Below are positions 59,246 through 64,000 of a stretch of DNA of 64,000 bases, piece after piece. The position numbers and the translations under genes were made by a program. This DNA comes from Artemia franciscana. Lineage: Eukaryota > Arthropoda > Branchiopoda > Anostraca > Artemiidae. The stretch is from contig NW_027062665.1 of assembly GCF_032884065.1 (NCBI RefSeq), forward strand, positions 1,960,068 to 2,024,067, given 5' to 3'. How positions within the stretch are numbered: the first letter of the stretch is position 1; the number at the start of each line of letters is the position of its first letter. The notes below the pieces were generated by a model. The model had not been told where the DNA came from, ran no database searches, and saw only the letters and a list, made by a program, of their open reading frames with translations.

Positions 59246-60239
59246 TTAATTCTTAAATCTATTCTTCCACCCAGCAGCAGACCCAGGATCAGCCAAGGGG
59301 GGGGGGGCTAGTAGTAATAATAGTAGTAGTAGAAAGGTTTAATAGCAAAAACTTGAAGCTATCGCTGATTTGTATTTCTTTACAACATATTCAAAATCTA
59401 GGCGTTGAGGTGTCTGAAAGCACCGTGGGTCTGGGAAGTATGGAATCCCCCCCCCCCCAGTAAGGTAGAGGTTAGGGGGTCTCCTCCGGGGAAATTTTCA
59501 AAATTTAAGTGTAAAAAGACACATTTTAGCCTGTTTTTAACTCTTTATTAACCACAGCTTAGATGCAAAAAATATATAGGTTGACTCAAGAATATTGACT
59601 AAAAAATAAATGAATTTTAAAGCCATTAGAATGTTTTTGCATTAACATTTCATATATGACCCTTTAACCATAAGAATTTGAATGTTGAAAGCTATTACCT
59701 TTTGATTTCAAGAATAGAAATACTTTTAGTACTGATATTGCTTTTTTTTAATAATTAAGTTTTTTAAATAAACCTGTATGTACATTTTTAGTTTTTCTAC
59801 CTTATAATAAGTTTCTATAATGCATTACTTATTATTCTTTTTATAAAAGGTCTAAAGCAGAAGTATTGTATAAGTTTTAGCTGGTTTACTCTTATCATGA
59901 ATTTAAAGGGTAACATTTCAAAGAAAGAAATAAGTTAACTATTTTCCAAGGACAGTTATAATATAAAAAAGTCTTCAAAAGAAACTTTAATGTCACAACT
60001 TTTCTTTATTAGTACAATGCTATGAATAAGTTATTTGATGGTTCAACTTGACAAACACCTTCGTCTAACTAACTAAATGATAACTAAATTAACTTTTGAC
60101 TAACTAAAATGATGTAAGACTTTATCTACATAGATTTCCCGTTCCCTATGAATATGAGTCAGTGAAATCCCGTTTACTAACTGAGTGAGCACTAAACACC
60201 GAATGAAGCACAAGTACACTAGCGTTGCTGCTAGAGGAG
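59246..60239. other. no gene seen, short simple repeats
   Basis: G and C homopolymer runs at 59298 and 59449 and a (TAG)n tract at 59311-59333 stand in AT-rich sequence. No gene recognised. Confidence 0.4.
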
Positions 60240-61700
60240 TGGAAGGTGGAGGTGATTGACCTAAAATCTTGGAAAACACTTAGAGTGGAAGGATCGGGAT
60301 GAAACTTGGTGGGAAAAACAAGCACAAGTCCTAGATACATGATTGATATATCCGGAACGGATCCGCTCTCTTTGGGGTAGTTGAGGGGGGGGTTAATTTT
60401 GAAAAATTAGAAAAAATGAGGCATTTTTAACTTACGAACGGGTGATCGGATCTCAATGAAATTTGATATTTAGAAGGATATCGTGTCTCAAAGCTCTTAT
60501 TTTAAATCCCGACCGGATCTGGTGACATTGGGGGGAGTTGGGAGGGGGGGGCTAAAGTCATGGAAAACGCTTAGATTGGAGGGATCGGGATGAAACTTGG
60601 TGGAAAAAATAAGCCGAAGTCTTAGATACATGATTGACATAACTGGAACAGATCTGCTATATTGGGGGGGGGGGGGGGTTAATTCTGAAAATTAGAAAAA
60701 ATGACGTATTTTTAACTTACGTATTATAATGTAAATTATAATTGACGTATTATAACTAACGAAGGAGTGATCGGATCTTCATGAAACTTCATATTTAGAA
60801 GGACCTCGTAACTCAGATCTCTTATTTTAAATCTCGACCGGATCCAGCGTCATTGGGGGGCAGTTGGGGGGAGACCGGAAATCTTATAAAATACTTAAAG
60901 CGGAGAGATCAGGATGAAACTGGGTGGGAAGAATAAAAACATGTCTAAGATACGTGACTGACATAACTGGACCGGATCTGCTCTCTTTGGTGGAGTTGGG
61001 GGGGGGGTAATTTGGAAAAATGAGGTATTTGTAACTTACGAAAGGATGGCCAGATCTTAATGAAATGTAATATTTAGAAGGATCTTGTGCTTTAAAGCTC
61101 TAACTTTAAATTCCGACCAGATCCTGTGACATTGGGGGGAGTTGGAGGGGGAAACCGGAATTATTGGAAAACGTGAAAATTGGGGTATTTTTATCTTACG
61201 AATAGGTAATCGGATCTTAATGAAATTTGATATTTACAAGGAATTCATGTCTCAGAGCTCTTATTTCAGATCCCGACCTTATCTTTTGACATTGGGGGGA
61301 GTTGGAGGGGGAAATCTTGGAAAAAATTTGGAGTGGAGGAATCGGGATGAAGCTTGGTGGATAGAATAAGCAAATCACGTATCCTTGATACGTGACTGAC
61401 GTAACCGTACTGGTATCGCTCTCTTTGTGGGAGTTAGCGGAGGGGTTCAGTGATTTGGCGAGTTTGGTGCTTCTGGAGGTGCTAGGACGATAAAAATTGG
61501 TAGGCGTGTCAGGGAGCTGCACAAATTGACTTGATAAAGTCGTTTTCCCAGATTCGACCATCTGGGGGGCTAAAGGGAGAGGAAAAATTTGAAAAATGAG
61601 GTATTTATAATTTACGAGTGGGTTATTGGATCTTAATGAATTTTGATATTTAGAAGGACATCATGACTCAGAGCTCTTATTTTAAATCCTGACCGGCATT
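60240..61700 (+). repeat. tandem array of ~280-325-bp G-rich units
   Basis: TTGGAAAAC(A/G)CTTAGA, GATCGGGATGAAACTTGG, GATACATGATTGA(T/C)AT, CTTTGGGG-AGTTG followed by a long G run, GATCGGATCTCAATGAAATT, TTTAGAAGGA and CTCTTATTTTAAATCCCGAC recur in order about five times (starts near 60271, 60562, 60886, 61166, 61318). Copies are diverged. The open frames 60146-60340, 61142-61369 and 61217-61561 fall inside and are not genes. Confidence 0.85.
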
Positions 61701-62853
61701 AAGCCTCTGATTTTCCTTTTAAATCAATCTATTGATTCTTAGAATTTTGTTAGAGCTCATACCATATGAGCTCTTGGCTCTTAGCTCTTCTTGCCTCGTC
61801 ACAAGTGCCATATGAGCTCTTAGCTCTTGTCATATTGAAAGGTTAGGTTAACTGTTTTATTAAAGGAATTTAGATAAGATTTTATTTCAAAAATGAATTA
61901 TCACAAGTCCAGATGGGGCCGAATTCAATTTCCAGGTAAAAAAGAAAGAGTACACACAAAAAATGAAAGATGTACACGCAAAAGTTGAAAAATAGGAAAA
62001 AAGAACTCGTCATTTAATTCAAAATTTTGTCTGAAACTTGTTCATTTTGATCCCTAAAATGTAATCGTGTTGCGAAATGAAATTTTCGTGAAATGAAATT
62101 GAAATGTGAAATTGTAATGGTATTACCAGTGCCACCATAGAACAAGTTTTAGAGACAGTCTAAAGCAATTTTACTTGTGCTTAGGATGTGATTTTGTCGA
62201 TAAAGTGATGACTTACTGTAATGACTTTCTGCTAACCCAAAAAGTTGTCCATCATGATTAATGAAAGTTTTTTAAATGGGTATAAAGCTCAAATTAGGGC
62301 ACGATAAGGTGTTTTGAACTATCTTCACAGCTTCCCTACTTGTTAGGCTGTAAAGATTCTGTGAAGACACATTTGTAAGGGTCTAAACTTATGAACCTTT
62401 TTTCATAGTTTTGCTCAAGAGTGTACTTTTCTTGGATTTTAGGCCTGGTCAAAGCAGTTTCCAGGATATGAGATGGGTAGATTTTTCAAAGATTGCATTG
62501 GTTTTCGCTGAATTTTTAAACCTTATAAATGGAAGTAATAAAGCTATGAGGGTGAATTCACACTCCAAGACATTATTATGCCTGTAGATCAGTCCCTGAA
62601 TCATTTTTTCCTCTAACCCAAAATCTTTTCAAGCCCTGAATGGGGGAATTGATAGAGGTAAATTCTTCTAGATTCCAATTTAGGCCTCTACTCTTGGAGC
62701 ACTCCCAGATACACTCCTAGAAGTTTCATCCTCCTACATCAAAAATTTTCCTGATTGGTAGTTTCAGAAAAAAACAGCAAAATTCAGGATGCAAGATTAA
62801 TCAACGAACTCTCTGAATCTTACTGCATAATTTCATTGCATAATTCTTTTCAG
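61701..62853. other. no gene seen, probable intron or flank
   Basis: The GAGCTCTTAGCTCTT motif recurs around 61745-61830. Bases 62570-62740 resemble the 50468 foldback arms. Probably intronic or 5' to the exon that follows. Confidence 0.4.
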
Positions 62854-63086
62854 GAAGGGTCCAAATATTCAGAATTTCAGTCAAAGATACTATCAGAAAG
62901 CCAACGAATTTCAGAATGGAAGATCAAGAAAGAGTTTGAGCTTAAACAGAAAGACCATGAGCTCTCTGTGTCTGAGAGGGAAATTAATCACTTGCAACAG
63001 AAGATAAAGGAGTACCAAGAGCACGCTGCCAAGCTTCAGAGTAGATTAGCAGAAGAAAAGGAAAACCATGAGGAGCTTGTTGCAAA
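62854..63086 (+). CDS. coiled-coil exon of an unidentified protein
   Basis: The exon lies between acceptor AATTCTTTTCAG (62842-62853) and donor AAA|GTAGGA (63087). It is in phase 0 at the start and ends with two bases of a codon. It encodes EGSKYSEFQSKILSESQR, then ISEWKIKKEFELKQKDHELS, VSEREINHLQQKIKEYQEHA and AKLQSRLAEEKENHEELVA. Nearly the whole exon has heptad hydrophobic spacing with Lys/Glu/Gln-rich surfaces, typical of a long parallel coiled coil such as in golgins, centrosomal or cytoskeletal proteins. I cannot name the family. The open frame extends further 5' to 62755, but that part is less protein-like and precedes a good polypyrimidine acceptor. No neighbouring exon of this gene is seen in the window. 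Confidence 0.7.
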
Positions 63087-64000
63087 GTAGGAATTAATAA
63101 AATTTATTTGCTGTTCTTAACTTTAATAATTGTAATTTTCCAGCAAAAGTTTGATTAAATCTCTGTTTGTTTTGTGTTTCATTTATTCATGGAAAGTAAT
63201 TTCTTTTTTTAAACTATTATATGACTTTATTTTCAGCTCGTCTTACGTTTTAAAATTGCTCTTCAATTTTTTTTTTGAAAAACTTTTTTTCTTAGAAGCT
63301 GATTTTTTTTTTAATTGATATATTAGAGGGTCAAGAAATTCAGTATTGACAGCGGGTGGTTGGCAGTTTACAAATATTGAAACATTATAAGCTGGCAAAA
63401 TCTTGTTTTGGAGGGGAAGCTTATTTTAAATTTAAATTACTGAGCAAAGTTTTATGTTAATGAATATAACCAAGGGGAAATTGCCTCCTAAGTCAAAGCA
63501 GGCAAAAGTTGTTCGATTGAAAGAGTGTCATCTCTGAAAGGTGGTAAGCTCATCTTCTTTGTAAGGGGGATGATGGATATTTTGACTATTTTCTCCGGAA
63601 GTGCTCGGTACTTACTGATTTCAGGGGAAAATATTTGCATGGGATTGTTTTGCCATGCAATTTTTCCCCATATGATTTTTTCAAGCGTTTTTTTTTTTCT
63701 TCAAGTTAATATAGAGCGAAGCTGATTCAGGTCTATACTAGTTTCAAATAGGTTGTATTTCCGAAGTCCAGAGTTGCAATCATAACTAACATCTAAAAAT
63801 AAATATAACATATTAGGAAAACTGGGAATTCCTCTGAATAATTGTGACTATCTCTTATGCTCTACAAAACAAGTAGCTAAATGTTTTGTCTTTGTCATTT
63901 AAATAGGCTATATTGGGTCGATTAATTAATAACCTTAAATGTTGAAAATAAACAAGTAGCGTTTTGAACTAGTCCGTCCTGTCAGAATAATCAGCTCGCG
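63087..64000 (+). other. probable intron, no further exon seen
   Basis: AT-rich sequence after the coiled-coil exon. The plus frame 63525-63725 has a hydrophobic but unrecognised translation. Confidence 0.4.

Overview
This is an AT-rich, repeat-dominated piece of an animal nuclear genome, almost certainly an arthropod. Genes are sparse and intron-rich, and most of the sequence is interspersed and tandem repeats. The mobile-element mix (four 5'-truncated copies of one endonuclease/reverse-transcriptase LINE, other LINE types, tRNA-derived SINEs, a Helitron-like end, many foldback elements) reminds me of brine shrimp (Artemia-like branchiopod) scaffolds. That placement is from memory and is not proven here.

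The one host gene identified with confidence is on the minus strand between 25615 and 16489. Four exons spell the catalytic domain of beta-1,4-galactosyltransferase 7 (B4GALT7, xylosylprotein 4-beta-galactosyltransferase), the Golgi enzyme that adds the first galactose to the xylose of the glycosaminoglycan linker. All four splice junctions are in phase, and the DVD, WGWGLEDDE and HMH motifs are present. The 5' exon(s) for the cytoplasmic tail, membrane anchor and part of the stem were not found. A second host gene is suggested by one coiled-coil exon on the plus strand at 62854-63086, and a third by a cysteine-bearing minus-strand exon at 41724-41889.

The most unusual structure lies inside B4GALT7. 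The 3' part of the DVD exon plus six intron bases has been tandemly amplified in the downstream intron as a 135-bp minisatellite (nine full copies, plus older divergent ones). The splice donor is altered in the copies. Because 135 is a multiple of three, the antisense strand carries a 437-codon open frame that looks like a gene but is not. The next two exons also have small copies of their splice-acceptor edges in neighbouring introns.

Region by region: 1-12.7 kb holds composite foldback repeats, a small MITE-like element and a ~260-bp tandem array; 12.7-16.4 kb a LINE fragment and AT-rich repeats; 16.5-25.6 kb B4GALT7; 27.4-30.8 kb a T-rich (A-rich on the minus strand) array with three tRNA-like units and a Helitron helicase end; 31.0-34.5 kb a ~3.4-kb imperfect palindrome; 35-44.5 kb LINE remains with nested SINEs; 45-51 kb inverted-repeat elements; 53-59 kb more LINE fragments and a minisatellite; 60.2-61.7 kb a ~290-bp tandem array; and the end of the window the coiled-coil exon. 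The LINE reading frames are broken by stops or frameshifts, so these copies look dead.
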